Shown here piece by piece: positions 1 through 7,609 of a stretch of 12,869 nucleotides of DNA. A program made the translations under genes and the position numbers. The DNA lies in contig JAHKXX010000114.1 of the NCBI GenBank assembly GCA_020627425.1, positions 1 through 12,869 on the forward strand. The letters run 5' to 3'. Under the pieces are notes generated by a model. The model made no database searches. It worked only from the letters and a program-made list of their open reading frames with translations, and was not told where the DNA came from. The stretch comes from a bacterium. GTDB taxonomy: Bacteria; Bacillota; Clostridia; Oscillospirales; Acutalibacteraceae. Within the stretch, counting starts at the first letter, position 1. Each line of letters opens with the position of its first letter.

Positions 1-1049
1 ATCAGTTCTTTGATGCCGTCCAGCTCGCCGCGCTTTCTCAGTGCGCCGCTCCATGCAAAGATGGTAGCAACAGAGTTTGTAGAGGTCGTCTCACCCTTCA
101 GGTACTTGTAGTAGTGGCGCTGTACCGTTCCGTGAGCAGCCTCGTACTCATATACACCGTCCGGAGATACCAGTACAGATGTCATCATAGCCAGCGAACC
201 AAAGGCTGTCGCGATCATATCGGACATTACGTCGCCGTCGTAGTTCTTGCAAGCCCAGATATATCCGCCGTCAGAGCGTATAACCCTTGCTACTGCGTCG
301 TCGATAAGAGTGTAGAAGAAGGTAATGCCTGCTTCGTCAAATTTTGCTTTGTACTCGCTTTCAAATATCTCGTTAAAAATGTCCTTGAATCTGTGGTCAT
401 ATTTTTTGGAGATAGTGTCCTTGGTAGCAAACCAAAGATCCTGCTTCTTGTCAAGGGCAAAGTTAAAGCATGCTCTCGCAAAGCTTGCGATACTTTTATC
501 TATATTGTGCAGACCCTGTATAATGCCGTCGGTGTCAAAATCATGTATAAGCTGTCTTGTCTCGTTGCCGTCCTTGTCAGTAACAGTCAGCTCTGCCTTG
601 CTGCCGGCTTTTACTACCATCTCGGTGTTCTTGTATACATCGCCGTAGGCGTGACGCGCGATCGTTATAGGCTTTTTCCAGTTTGATATATAGGGGGTAA
701 TGCCCTTTACAAGTATCGGAGTACGGAATACGGTACCGTCGAGGATAGCTCTTATAGTGCCGTTCGGGGACTTCCACATCTCGCTCAGGTTATACTCCTT
801 TACACGCTCTGCGTTCGGAGTAATGGTGGCACACTTTACGGCTACTCCGTATTTCTTTGTTGCCTCTGCGGAGTCCTTTGTTACCTGATCCTTTGTAGCC
901 TCTCTGTTTTTAAGACCCAGATCGTAGTATTCACTTTTCAGATCAACAAAGGGGAGGATAAGCTTGTCCTTTATCATCTGCCAGATGATCCTTGTCATCT
1001 CCTCGCCGTCCATCTCAACGAGAGGTGTTTTCATAACTATCTTGTCCAT
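1..1049 (-). CDS. icd: NADP-dependent isocitrate dehydrogenase, 3' end cut by window edge
   Basis: Oxidises and decarboxylates isocitrate to 2-oxoglutarate, making NADPH; soluble enzyme. About 349 codons are present, starting MDKIVMKTPLVEMDGEEMTR; the family is usually about 400 residues, so roughly the last 50 lie off the left edge. Visible marks: the substrate-binding stretch SPNGTIRAILDGTVFR near residue 93, the metal aspartates in LIDDAVARVIRSDGG and YDGDVMSD, and the EYEAAHGTVQRHY segment. This pattern is that of the eukaryotic-type (type II) NADP enzymes and not of the E. coli-type enzyme. The start has an AAAGGAAAG ribosome site just upstream. It lies 27 bases downstream of the aconitase gene on the same strand, with no terminator between, so the two are very likely co-transcribed and supply 2-oxoglutarate for glutamate synthesis. 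Confidence 0.95.
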   Translation of the reverse strand, partial: MDKIVMKTPLVEMDGEEMTRIIWQMIKDKLILPFVDLKSEYYDLGLKNREATKDQVTKDSAEATKKYGVAVKCATITPNAERVKEYNLSEMWKSPNGTIRAILDGTVFRTPILVKGITPYISNWKKPITIARHAYGDVYKNTEMVVKAGSKAELTVTDKDGNETRQLIHDFDTDGIIQGLHNIDKSIASFARACFNFALDKKQDLWFATKDTISKKYDHRFKDIFNEIFESEYKAKFDEAGITFFYTLIDDAVARVIRSDGGYIWACKNYDGDVMSDMIATAFGSLAMMTSVLVSPDGVYEYEAAHGTVQRHYYKYLKGETTSTNSVATIFAWSGALRKRGELDGIKEL

Positions 1050-1076
1050 TGTTTTCTTTCCTTTCTTTATATAATA

Positions 1077-3008
1077 TCAGCTGTTGTGTCTTGTATAATC
1101 AAGCAGACCGCCTGCGAGGATTATGTCTCTTGTGCGCTCTGACAGCTCGCACTCACAGGGAATCTCCTTGCCGTTTGTCTTGTTTATAAGGATTATCTCC
1201 CTGTTATTCTTTATGCGGTCTCTTATATCCGGCAGACAAAGCTCATCGCCTTCATTTATAGAGTCGTAGTCAGCTTCATTTACAAATGTAAGCGGCAGTA
1301 TACCTGCATTAACAAGGTTTGCACGGTGTATTCTTGCAAAGGACTTAACTACAACAGCCTTTATACCGAGATAAAGCGGAGCCAGTGCTGCGTGCTCACG
1401 GGACGAGCCCTGACCGTAGTTTGCGCCGCCGACTATAATGCTGCTGCCAAGCTTTTCTGCGCGTGCAGGGAAGTCCTTGTCGCATACAGTGAAGCAGTGC
1501 TGTGATATAGCAGGAATATTAGAACGAAGCGGAAGTATCTTTGCGCCTGCGGGCATTATATGGTCTGTTGTGATATTGTCGCCTACCTTCAGCGAGCAGG
1601 GAACATCTATGCTGTCAGAGAGGGGAGAGGTAGTCGGATACGGCTTTATGTTCGGACCGCGAAGCACTTCTACGCTGTCCATATCCTTCTCATCAGCAGG
1701 AGCTATCACCATATTGTCATTATAGTCAAACTTCTCGGGCAGAGGAATGTCTACAGCGTCTCCCAGTGTTCTCGGGTCTGTAAACACACCCGTCAGAGCA
1801 GACGCAGCCGCTGTTTCGGGGCTTACGAGATATATCTGACCGTCGCGTGTACCCGAGCGTCCCTCAAAGTTACGGTTAAAGGTACGCAGTGATATACCCT
1901 TGCTGTTCGGTGACTGACCCATACCTATACACGGACCGCAGGCACACTCCAGTATACGAGCGCCTGCTTCGATTATATCTGCCAAAGCGCCGTTCTTTGC
2001 GAGCATATTGTATACCTGCTTGGAGCCGGGAGCAATAGCAAGAGAAACATTGTCTGCAACGGTCTTGCCCTTTAGTATAGCTGCAACTCTCATCAGGTCG
2101 AGATATGAGGAGTTTGTACATGATCCTATGCATACCTGATCTATCTTCTGCGGACCTATTTCCTCTATAGTCTTTACGTTGTCCGGACTGTGAGGACATG
2201 CAGCCATAGGAACAAGCTTTGAAAGGTCTATATCTATTACTTCGTCATATACAGCGTCGCTGTCGGATGAAAGCTCGCTCCAGTCCTCTTCACGACCCTG
2301 TGCCTTCATAAATTCTCTGGTTATCTCATCAGACGGGAAAATAGATGTAGTAGCACCAAGCTCTGCGCCCATATTTGTTATGGTTGCACGCTCGGGAACA
2401 GTAAGAGTCTTTACGCCCTCGCCGCCGTACTCTACTATTTTGCCGACGCCGCCCTTTACGCTCATAATGCGCAGTACCTCAAGGATTATGTCCTTTGCGG
2501 ATACCCATGGCTGCAGCTTGCCACTGAGGTTTACCTTTACCATCTTCGGCATTGTTATGTAATAAGCTCCGCCGCCCATAGCAACAGCAACATCAAGACC
2601 GCCTGCACCGATAGCCAGCATACCTATTCCGCCGCCTGTGGGGGTGTGGCTGTCAGAGCCGATAAGGGTCTTGCCGGGCTTGCCGAAGCGCTCAAGGTGT
2701 ACCTGGTGACAGATACCGTTACCGGGACGAGAGAAGTATATACCGTGCTTTTTTGCAACGGACTGTATAAATCTGTGGTCGTCGGCATTTTCAAAGCCGG
2801 TCTGCAGGGTGTTGTGGTCTATATAAGCAACGCTCTTTTCCGTTTTTACTCTCGGTACGCCTATAGCCTCAAACTCGATATAAGCCATAGTACCTGTAGC
2901 GTCCTGAGTCAGGGTCTGGTCTATTTTCAGACCTATCTCCTGTCCGACTGTCATCTCGCCGCTCAACAGGTGATTTTTAATGATTTTCTGTGCGATAGTG
3001 TATCCCAT
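1077..3008 (-). CDS. acn: Aconitate hydratase (aconitase), short 643-aa form
   Basis: Interconverts citrate and isocitrate through a [4Fe-4S] cluster. Cluster ligands are visible as C297 in CIGSCTNSS and C357 and C360 in CACGPCIGMGQSPN. The active-site residues also fit: DH at 64-65, HQ at 101-102, DSH at 119-121 and the catalytic serine S536 in YGQGSSREHAALAP. The C-terminal swivel domain (about 460-643) is fused in the same chain, as in other aconitases, but 643 residues is well short of the 890-aa AcnA type and fits the shorter Aquifex/mitochondrial-like group. The ATG has a GGAGG site (AAGAAGGAGGCACACTA). It is first in an operon with icd and has its own strong promoter and a palindromic leader. 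Confidence 0.97.
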   Translation of the reverse strand: MGYTIAQKIIKNHLLSGEMTVGQEIGLKIDQTLTQDATGTMAYIEFEAIGVPRVKTEKSVAYIDHNTLQTGFENADDHRFIQSVAKKHGIYFSRPGNGICHQVHLERFGKPGKTLIGSDSHTPTGGGIGMLAIGAGGLDVAVAMGGGAYYITMPKMVKVNLSGKLQPWVSAKDIILEVLRIMSVKGGVGKIVEYGGEGVKTLTVPERATITNMGAELGATTSIFPSDEITREFMKAQGREEDWSELSSDSDAVYDEVIDIDLSKLVPMAACPHSPDNVKTIEEIGPQKIDQVCIGSCTNSSYLDLMRVAAILKGKTVADNVSLAIAPGSKQVYNMLAKNGALADIIEAGARILECACGPCIGMGQSPNSKGISLRTFNRNFEGRSGTRDGQIYLVSPETAAASALTGVFTDPRTLGDAVDIPLPEKFDYNDNMVIAPADEKDMDSVEVLRGPNIKPYPTTSPLSDSIDVPCSLKVGDNITTDHIMPAGAKILPLRSNIPAISQHCFTVCDKDFPARAEKLGSSIIVGGANYGQGSSREHAALAPLYLGIKAVVVKSFARIHRANLVNAGILPLTFVNEADYDSINEGDELCLPDIRDRIKNNREIILINKTNGKEIPCECELSERTRDIILAGGLLDYTRHNS

Positions 3009-3029
3009 TAGTGTGCCTCCTTCTTTTTA

Positions 3030-3046
3030 TTGCGGCAGTGCCGCAA
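3030..3046. promoter_or_regulatory. 17-bp palindrome in the acn leader, candidate operator or hairpin
   Basis: TTGCGGCAGTGCCGCAA is a perfect inverted repeat with 8-bp arms around one base. It falls about 4 to 20 bases downstream of the predicted transcription start and ends just before the acn ribosome site. A repressor bound here would block early transcription; in RNA it would form a GC-rich hairpin with an ACU loop (minus-strand reading). It has no T-run after it, so it is not a simple terminator. Its centre resembles other AGTG-centred hairpins in this window, so it could also be a stray repeat element. Confidence 0.45.
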
Positions 3047-3056
3047 GTTAACTACT

Positions 3057-3085
3057 ATTATACATTATTACGCTAAATTTGTAAA
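3057..3085 (-). promoter_or_regulatory. Sigma-A promoter of acn-icd
   Basis: On the minus strand TTTACA (3085-3080), a 17-base spacer, then TATAAT (3062-3057). The start of transcription is expected near 3050, about 40 bases before the acn ATG. The -10 is a perfect consensus and the -35 has one mismatch. Confidence 0.8.
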
Positions 3086-3109
3086 TCTTTTGACGAATAA
3101 TTTTTTACT

Positions 3110-3530
3110 GCGCAGTGCCTGCGCTGTCTGAACGCGCACTCTGATTGGTGTTACCGCCTACCTTGTTGGCACGCGTACAGGCTTGGTTTATTGTCCCTCT
3201 CCATCCGCGCCGTGCCGCACAGGGCAGCACTTGACGCTATCCTGAAGTTAAGGCAGCTTTATTCGCCTGTTCTGTTTAGTGTATCCGGATTGCATTTGAT
3301 TTATTTTATTGCCAACTAAAATTAGCGCGTGCTCACGCTGAGCAATTCGCGGCGCAGTGCCTGCGCTGTCTAAAAGCGCACTCTGATTGGTGTTACTGCC
3401 TACTTTATTGGCACGCGGTCGAGTTTGGTTTATTGTACGGTACCGTCCGCGTCACGGCGCACATAGTGCCGCTCATGCTACATTGTTATGCAGGCAAATG
3501 TATTTGTCTATTCTATTTGGTATAACTGAT
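3110..3530. repeat. Two diverged direct copies of an about 180-bp element, 242 bp apart
   Basis: Copy 1 starts at 3110 and copy 2 at 3352; both open with the same 15-bp hairpin GCGCAGTGCCTGCGC followed by TGTCT. The first 100 or so bases of the copies align without gaps at roughly 85 percent identity by eye, sharing for example GCGCACTCTGATTGGTGTTA, TTGGCACGCG and TTGGTTTATTGT. The next 80 bases align more weakly. The copies are separated by about 60 bases of unrelated AT-richer DNA. No open frame is conserved between copies. They could be degraded mobile or REP-like units or copies of a small RNA. Confidence 0.65.
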
Positions 3531-3593
3531 TTTTGTTTAAAAGCTTTGCTTGTGGCAAGCAAAGGGGGCTGTAGGCTTGCTTTGTAGTTATAC

Positions 3594-3622
3594 AAAAAAG
3601 GGAGTATGACGCCCATACTCCC
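3594..3622 (-). terminator. Rho-independent terminator of the small acidic protein gene
   Basis: Perfect 9-bp arms GGGAGTATG (3600-3608) and CATACTCCC (3614-3622) around a 5-base loop. Read on the minus strand the stem is followed by TTTTTTG, placing it directly after the 64-aa gene. Confidence 0.85.
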
Positions 3623-3630
3623 AAAATCAC

Positions 3631-3825
3631 TCAGTCCGGTTTTCTGTTCAGAAACCTGTCGTAATACTCCTCTGCCTCGACCTTTTCGTTGTCCGCAAAG
3701 CCGTCGGACACAAAGTCGAGATATTCGTTTACATCATAATCATCATCTGTTACGTTAGTACCGTCAGAGGTTACGAAGGTGTTCTTAACATTGTCGGGCG
3801 AGAATTTTTTTCTTTTGTTTTTCAT
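3631..3825 (-). CDS. Small acidic hypothetical protein (64 aa)
   Basis: Not recognised. The chain opens with a very basic patch (MKNKRKKF) and is then strongly acidic (DDDYDVNEYLDF, DNEKVEAEEYYD) with a basic end (NRKPD). There is no membrane segment, signal peptide or cysteine. It looks like a real gene: GAGGAGG lies 8 bases before the ATG, and a strong terminator follows the stop within 10 bases, so it is probably a single-gene unit. The promoter is not obvious; its upstream side runs into the truncated zinc-finger remnant, so a rearrangement may have placed it next to foreign DNA. Confidence 0.7.
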   Translation of the reverse strand: MKNKRKKFSPDNVKNTFVTSDGTNVTDDDYDVNEYLDFVSDGFADNEKVEAEEYYDRFLNRKPD

Positions 3826-3850
3826 CTAATATGCCTCCTCTTATTTGTAG

Positions 3851-4267
3851 TATGTTCATTTCCGTGGCTTTTTATCCGGAAGCAGTGAGCATTACTATGT
3901 CTGCAACAATTATCCTGAATGTGACGCTTATATTGCCTGCTATCACGGCAATTTCGAGCCAAAGGGCAGACTTGCCGATGCATGGCTCAGACACCGTCGC
4001 AATGTTGCTCACAGGTACATAAAGCTTATCGTTGAGAATCATACCATGCTGCAAAAGAATATCTATCCCACGATCGCTTCAAGACTTGGCGTAAGGACTG
4101 AGGATGCGCATATCCGCTTTTCGACGGATTACAGCATAGAAAAGAGTATTGCAATTCTGAGGGAGATACTTGATAACAATGGGATAGAATATGATAAAGA
4201 GGAGATCGAATCTTCCGGATTTATAAAACAAAGGTCGGAAAAGGAGAACAGACGAATATGGGTGTAA
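3851..4267 (+). pseudogene. 5'-truncated zinc-finger protein remnant (DUF3268-like)
   Basis: An open frame of 138 codons follows a TAG at 3848. It reads HYYVCNNYPECDAYI, then HGNFEPKGRLADAWLRHRR, then YPTIASRLGVRTEDAHI. This matches, from memory, the second half of the zinc-finger-containing domain family DUF3268: the C-X5-C pair in CNNYPEC, the PKGRLADAWLR segment, and a C-terminal helical part. The N-terminal half with the first CPxCG pair is missing, and no start codon or ribosome site lies before the domain; the first ATG is at 4046. It is the only plus-strand coding trace in the window. It was probably cut by a rearrangement near 3850. Translation from 4046 would leave out the zinc ligands. 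Confidence 0.6.
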
Positions 4268-4305
4268 GGCTGATGTATAAGGCTGTTTTACATAAATGTC
4301 CTTTA

Positions 4306-4947
4306 TCATACAGTTGAATTGTCATTCTTTTTTGCGATCACCGTTATCCACGGCTTGCTGTTGTGATGGTAATATATGACGTCATCAAAGCCTGCCGCTT
4401 TCAGTGCCGCATTTATTTCTTCGATAGTATAACATTTCATACCGTCGATCATCTTTTCATATTTTTTGTTCGTTTCGTCAGTACCGTCAGATTCGTTACA
4501 TATCATAAAAGTACCACTGGGTATCAGAACTCTGTAAACCTCAGAAAAACAATGTTCGAGTCCCGGCCAGAAATAGATCGTTTCAAAAGCTGTTGCGAGA
4601 TCAAAGGCAGCATCCTCGAACGGAAGATCAGCAACATTGCCCTGAATAACGGTACATCTTCCTGCCGTGATCATATCCCTGTTAAAATTCTTCGCCTTAT
4701 CGACAGAGACCTCCGAATAATCGAGTGCGGTAATGATTGCCTTCGGGTAGAGTTTCAGCAGCTCGGCAGTGTTCCGTCCACCGCCACAGCCCAGTTCTGC
4801 AATTGTACTGGGATCGATCCCGTTAAGATGTGACATTCCCCAGTCGGAGAGCTTTGCATGACCGCTGTTCATACCGTCTACCATCATTTTGCCGAGGAAT
4901 CCCTCCGGCTTTCTTGTCTGATTCACAAACTTTTTATAAAGTCCCAT
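4306..4947 (-). CDS. Class I SAM-dependent methyltransferase
   Basis: Soluble methyltransferase of unknown substrate. The SAM-binding motif I is IAELGCGGGRNTAELL, followed by an acidic residue in ITALDYSEVSVDKA (motif post-I) and the later LPFEDAAFDLATAFETIYFW and VLIPSGTFMICNES stretches typical of the Methyltransf_11/25 folds. The first ATG (4953) overlaps the stop of the broken ABC gene as ATGA, but the AAAGGG ribosome site is too close to it; the second ATG (4947, MGLYKKFVNQ) has proper spacing of about 8 bases and is chosen. It is last in the ABC operon and is coupled to a decayed gene, so its expression may be reduced. No terminator is seen after it. Substrate guesses such as a metallophore or metabolite are inference only. 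Confidence 0.88.
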   Translation of the reverse strand: MGLYKKFVNQTRKPEGFLGKMMVDGMNSGHAKLSDWGMSHLNGIDPSTIAELGCGGGRNTAELLKLYPKAIITALDYSEVSVDKAKNFNRDMITAGRCTVIQGNVADLPFEDAAFDLATAFETIYFWPGLEHCFSEVYRVLIPSGTFMICNESDGTDETNKKYEKMIDGMKCYTIEEINAALKAAGFDDVIYYHHNSKPWITVIAKKNDNSTV

Positions 4948-4949
4948 AT

Positions 4950-5384
4950 TCATTTCCCTTTCTTTTTGTATCCGCAGTCGCAGTACGGACCGCCCGATGC
5001 AAGTGTATATTCTCTTATACCAATAAAGCTTCCATTTGGAATTGAAATATTCACACCGTGTAATATCTCGCGCTCTTTATCATAGGAAAAGTAAACATCT
5101 TTAAGTTCAATATCTCCGCCCGCAACTTTCACAGTCCTTTCAGCCGGCTCGTCCTCAGATAAGAATTTGAATATCTTGTCACTCGCCGCCATACCGTTCA
5201 TCGCCACATGAAAATAGCTTCCGAGACGGCGCATAGGCAGAAAGAACTCAGCGGAAAGCAGGATCATGAATATAACGTTTGCAAGCGCCAATTCTTTGTT
5301 AAGAAACGCAATCACCGCAAGAAGGATACCAAGCGCTGCACCGCCGCCAACTTCCACGATCCGCCGAAGCCGAATAGGAAAAAC
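4950..5384 (-). pseudogene. Third ABC half-transporter, C-terminal fragment without Walker A
   Basis: Continues the broken gene at 5312-5824 in another frame. It opens with the last membrane segments (VGGGAALGILLAVIAFL, ALANVIFMILLSAEFFLPMRRLGSYF), the loop HVAMNGMAASDKIFKFL, and then the start of the ATPase domain (IELKDVYFSYDKEREILHGV, SIPNGSFIGI). The chain then switches to an unrelated tail, REYTLASGGPYCDCGYKKKG, exactly where Walker A should be. So Walker A, signature, Walker B and H-loop are all gone. The frame has a GTG at 5357 but no ribosome site. Two deletions plus a frame change show that this is a decayed gene. By similarity it belonged to the CydC/CydD-like exporters found beside such pairs in clostridia. 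Confidence 0.8.
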
Positions 5385-5824
5385 AACGCGACAGGAGCCA
5401 TAAATGCGTAGAAAAACTGCGGTACATACAGTCCGAAATAGCTTTCAAGCTGCTCCACGCCCTCTATGCTCTCCTGCACAAGCTCCGCAGTTGTCGCGTG
5501 TTCACGGTATGACGTACCGAGCCGCAGCAGCTTTGTATAGATCTTCTCCCGCATAACACGTTTGACCGTGCGCGAAGCAAGATAACTCATTCTCACCGCG
5601 TATTTTGTGGTAAAAAAGCGCAGGATCACCGTTACTGCAATTATGACTGCAGGTACGTTGAGATTCGTTAAACCCCACGTTTTATTGTAAAGATTCTGTA
5701 CCGAAAAAGCGATTATCATTATCATGGCGATATTACAGCACAGTTCAAGAAACTGCAGCAAGATATTGCCGGCAATGTATTTTTTACTTTCCGGGCACAT
5801 TTTCATTAAACGCTTGTCAAACAT
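5312..5824 (-). pseudogene. Third ABC half-transporter, N-terminal membrane fragment
   Basis: Opens MFDKRLMKMCPESKKYIAGN with an AAGGTGG site 8 bases before the ATG. Membrane helices are seen at about 17-42 (ILLQFLELCCNIAMIMIIAF) and 58-70, then the cytoplasmic stretch SRTVKRVMREKIYTKLLRLG and TTAELVQESIEGVEQLESYFG, and another helix MAPVALFFLFGFGG. It then runs out of frame into SWKLAAVQRLVSFLR and stops. Intact relatives are about 570-580 aa; compared with them roughly 110 residues are missing between this fragment and the next one. It sits 42 bases after the second intact ABC gene, so the ancestral operon had three ABC proteins. Confidence 0.8.
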
Positions 5825-5866
5825 TTACCACGCCACCTTTATACGGTTATTGCTTTTTATATTTAG

Positions 5867-7609
5867 TCACACGCTCCACGCGGCGCTTGCCGACTGGAGA
5901 TCAGCCATGCGGCGGAAGATTCCCTCTGCGTTACTATAAAGCTCCTTCGGTGTGCCTTCCTCGGCTACTCTGCCGTCCTTAAGAACAACTATCTTATCTG
6001 CCGCCTCGACTGTACGCATACGGTGAGCGATAACAAGAACAGTCTTGCCCTCAAGCAGGCGGGAAAGCGCGCCCTGTACCTTCGTTTCATTTTCAACGTC
6101 AAGTGACGCTGTCGCCTCGTCAAGAAGCACGATCGGTGCGTCCTTCAAAAGTGCGCGGGCGATGGATATGCGTTGGCGTTCGCCACCGGACAGCTTTGCA
6201 CCGTTTTCTCCGATGGGCGTTTTGTAACCGTCAGGCAGCTTTTCGACAAATTCGTCGCAGTTTGCCGCCTTTGCCGCCGCAAGGACTTCTTCGTCTGTTG
6301 CGCCGTGTTTTCCGAGGCGGATATTTTCCATTACGGTGTCATCAAACAGCACGACATCCTGAAATACCATCGAATAATCGGTGAGAAGGACTTCGGGATC
6401 AATGGTCGAAATATCCACGCCTCCGACCTTTATTGTTCCCTTGTTTATATCCCAGAGGCGGGCGGCAAGGCGCGCACAGGTGCTCTTGCCCGAGCCGGAA
6501 GGACCAACGAGAGCAGTTATCTCTCCCTCTTTCGCAGTAAAGCTCACACCATTAAGTACATCATGATCGTCATAGGCGAAGCTGACGTTTTCAAACGTGA
6601 TGTCGTGTCCGTCAGGCTTGAATTCATCCATTCCTTCCGATGTCGGGGTATCGTTTATTTCGTTCAGACGGTTTGCCGAGACCTGAGAAACAAACATTTC
6701 CGCGATCAGAGCCAGAGCCTGGTCAAAGGGCGCGTAAACGCGTGTGATGACCATAAGAAACATAAACATCAGCATAAAGTCTATTTTGCCTGAAAGAATG
6801 AGCGAAGCACCCGTGAGTATCGTTGTTGCAACTCCGAGACGCATAATGACAGATGCACCGTTGACGAACAGACCTGTCACAAGCTCTCCGCTACGGTTCG
6901 TTTTTTCAAATTTGTCGATTTTTTTGTAAAGACGGTCGAGGTATTCCTTTTCACGGTTTGTTGCTCTTATCTCACGGATATTTTCAAGTGATTCCTGAAT
7001 ATTGTCAGAAACCGCAAGCGCGTCAGCTTTCAGCTTTTCAGAAGCACGCTTCTGTATTCTTCTGCTGCCAAAAAGGAGCAGGAATGCGACCGGCACACCC
7101 CAGAGAGAAGCGAGCGCCATACGCCAGTCATAAACGAGTAACATTACTGCGATTATCGCCGTGGAAATATATGCGCCGTACAGATAGCCGAGGCAGTGAG
7201 ACCAGACGTGCTCCAGACGATTGACGTCACCCATGACAGTTTCAGTCAGATCGGCAAGATCGCGCTTTCCGAAATATCCGAGCGGAAGCCTGCGCAGACG
7301 CTCCGCAAGAGAAATGCGGGTATCCTTGACTTCACGGTAAACCAACCCGTAGGTCGTTTTGCACTGTTCCAGATGAGTGAAAAAGGACAGAATTACAAAC
7401 GCGGCGACAAGTCCGACAAAGATCCATGCATCCGGAAGTGCGGCTCCGTTTGTCAGCGTATCCATATATCCCTGCATCAAAAAATAAAGTATGCCCATGC
7501 CCGCCATCATAATGAGGTTGACAACCACCGTCCATGCGGCGCCGATCCTCGTATTTCTAAGACCCTTATCGGTCAGAGCGTATTTCTTTTGAAGCTTTCT
7601 TCCCATCAT
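5867..7609 (-). CDS. ABC exporter-fold half-transporter (permease fused to ATPase), second subunit
   Basis: 580 aa: six-helix membrane domain (about 20-330) followed by an ATPase domain. Walker A GPSGSGKST is at 369-377, the Q-loop at MVFQ, signature LSGGE at 473-477, Walker B IVLLDE at 493-498, D-loop SLD, and H-loop His at 529. All catalytic residues are present. The ATG touches the stop of the upstream ABC gene (TAAATGATG) with AAGGAGG inside that gene, so the two are translated together and probably form a heterodimer. The organisation resembles the YbtPQ/IrtAB group of siderophore-linked transporters and also drug or lipid exporters; the substrate and direction cannot be read from sequence. 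The nearby ZIP and HMA genes favour a metal or metal-chelate link (inference). Confidence 0.92.
   Translation of the reverse strand: MMGRKLQKKYALTDKGLRNTRIGAAWTVVVNLIMMAGMGILYFLMQGYMDTLTNGAALPDAWIFVGLVAAFVILSFFTHLEQCKTTYGLVYREVKDTRISLAERLRRLPLGYFGKRDLADLTETVMGDVNRLEHVWSHCLGYLYGAYISTAIIAVMLLVYDWRMALASLWGVPVAFLLLFGSRRIQKRASEKLKADALAVSDNIQESLENIREIRATNREKEYLDRLYKKIDKFEKTNRSGELVTGLFVNGASVIMRLGVATTILTGASLILSGKIDFMLMFMFLMVITRVYAPFDQALALIAEMFVSQVSANRLNEINDTPTSEGMDEFKPDGHDITFENVSFAYDDHDVLNGVSFTAKEGEITALVGPSGSGKSTCARLAARLWDINKGTIKVGGVDISTIDPEVLLTDYSMVFQDVVLFDDTVMENIRLGKHGATDEEVLAAAKAANCDEFVEKLPDGYKTPIGENGAKLSGGERQRISIARALLKDAPIVLLDEATASLDVENETKVQGALSRLLEGKTVLVIAHRMRTVEAADKIVVLKDGRVAEEGTPKELYSNAEGIFRRMADLQSASAAWSV

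Larger units (their letters stand above)
3047..3595. other. Long intergenic region without a convincing gene
   Basis: About 550 bases between the acn leader and the terminator of the small acidic gene. It holds the acn promoter, two diverged copies of a repeated element (next entry) and several short hairpins. One of these, at 3544-3564, has perfect 9-bp arms (CTTTGCTTG / CAAGCAAAG) and a 3-base loop but only a weak T-run on either side. No reading frame here has a ribosome site plus recognisable protein sequence. Confidence 0.6.

Noticed and set aside
114..686. 190-codon plus-strand open frame
   Set aside because: It lies opposite icd, whose minus-strand translation matches isocitrate dehydrogenase across the whole region.
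3544..3564. Perfect 9-bp hairpin as a terminator
   Set aside because: It has only a short, broken T-run on either side, and a much better terminator lies close by at 3594-3622.
3387..3587. 66-codon plus-strand open frame in the repeat region
   Set aside because: No ribosome site or recognisable protein; the frame is not kept in the other copy of the repeat.
4950..5824. Programmed frameshift joining the two ABC fragments
   Set aside because: Even a joined product would lack about 110 membrane-domain residues and all ATPase motifs from Walker A on.
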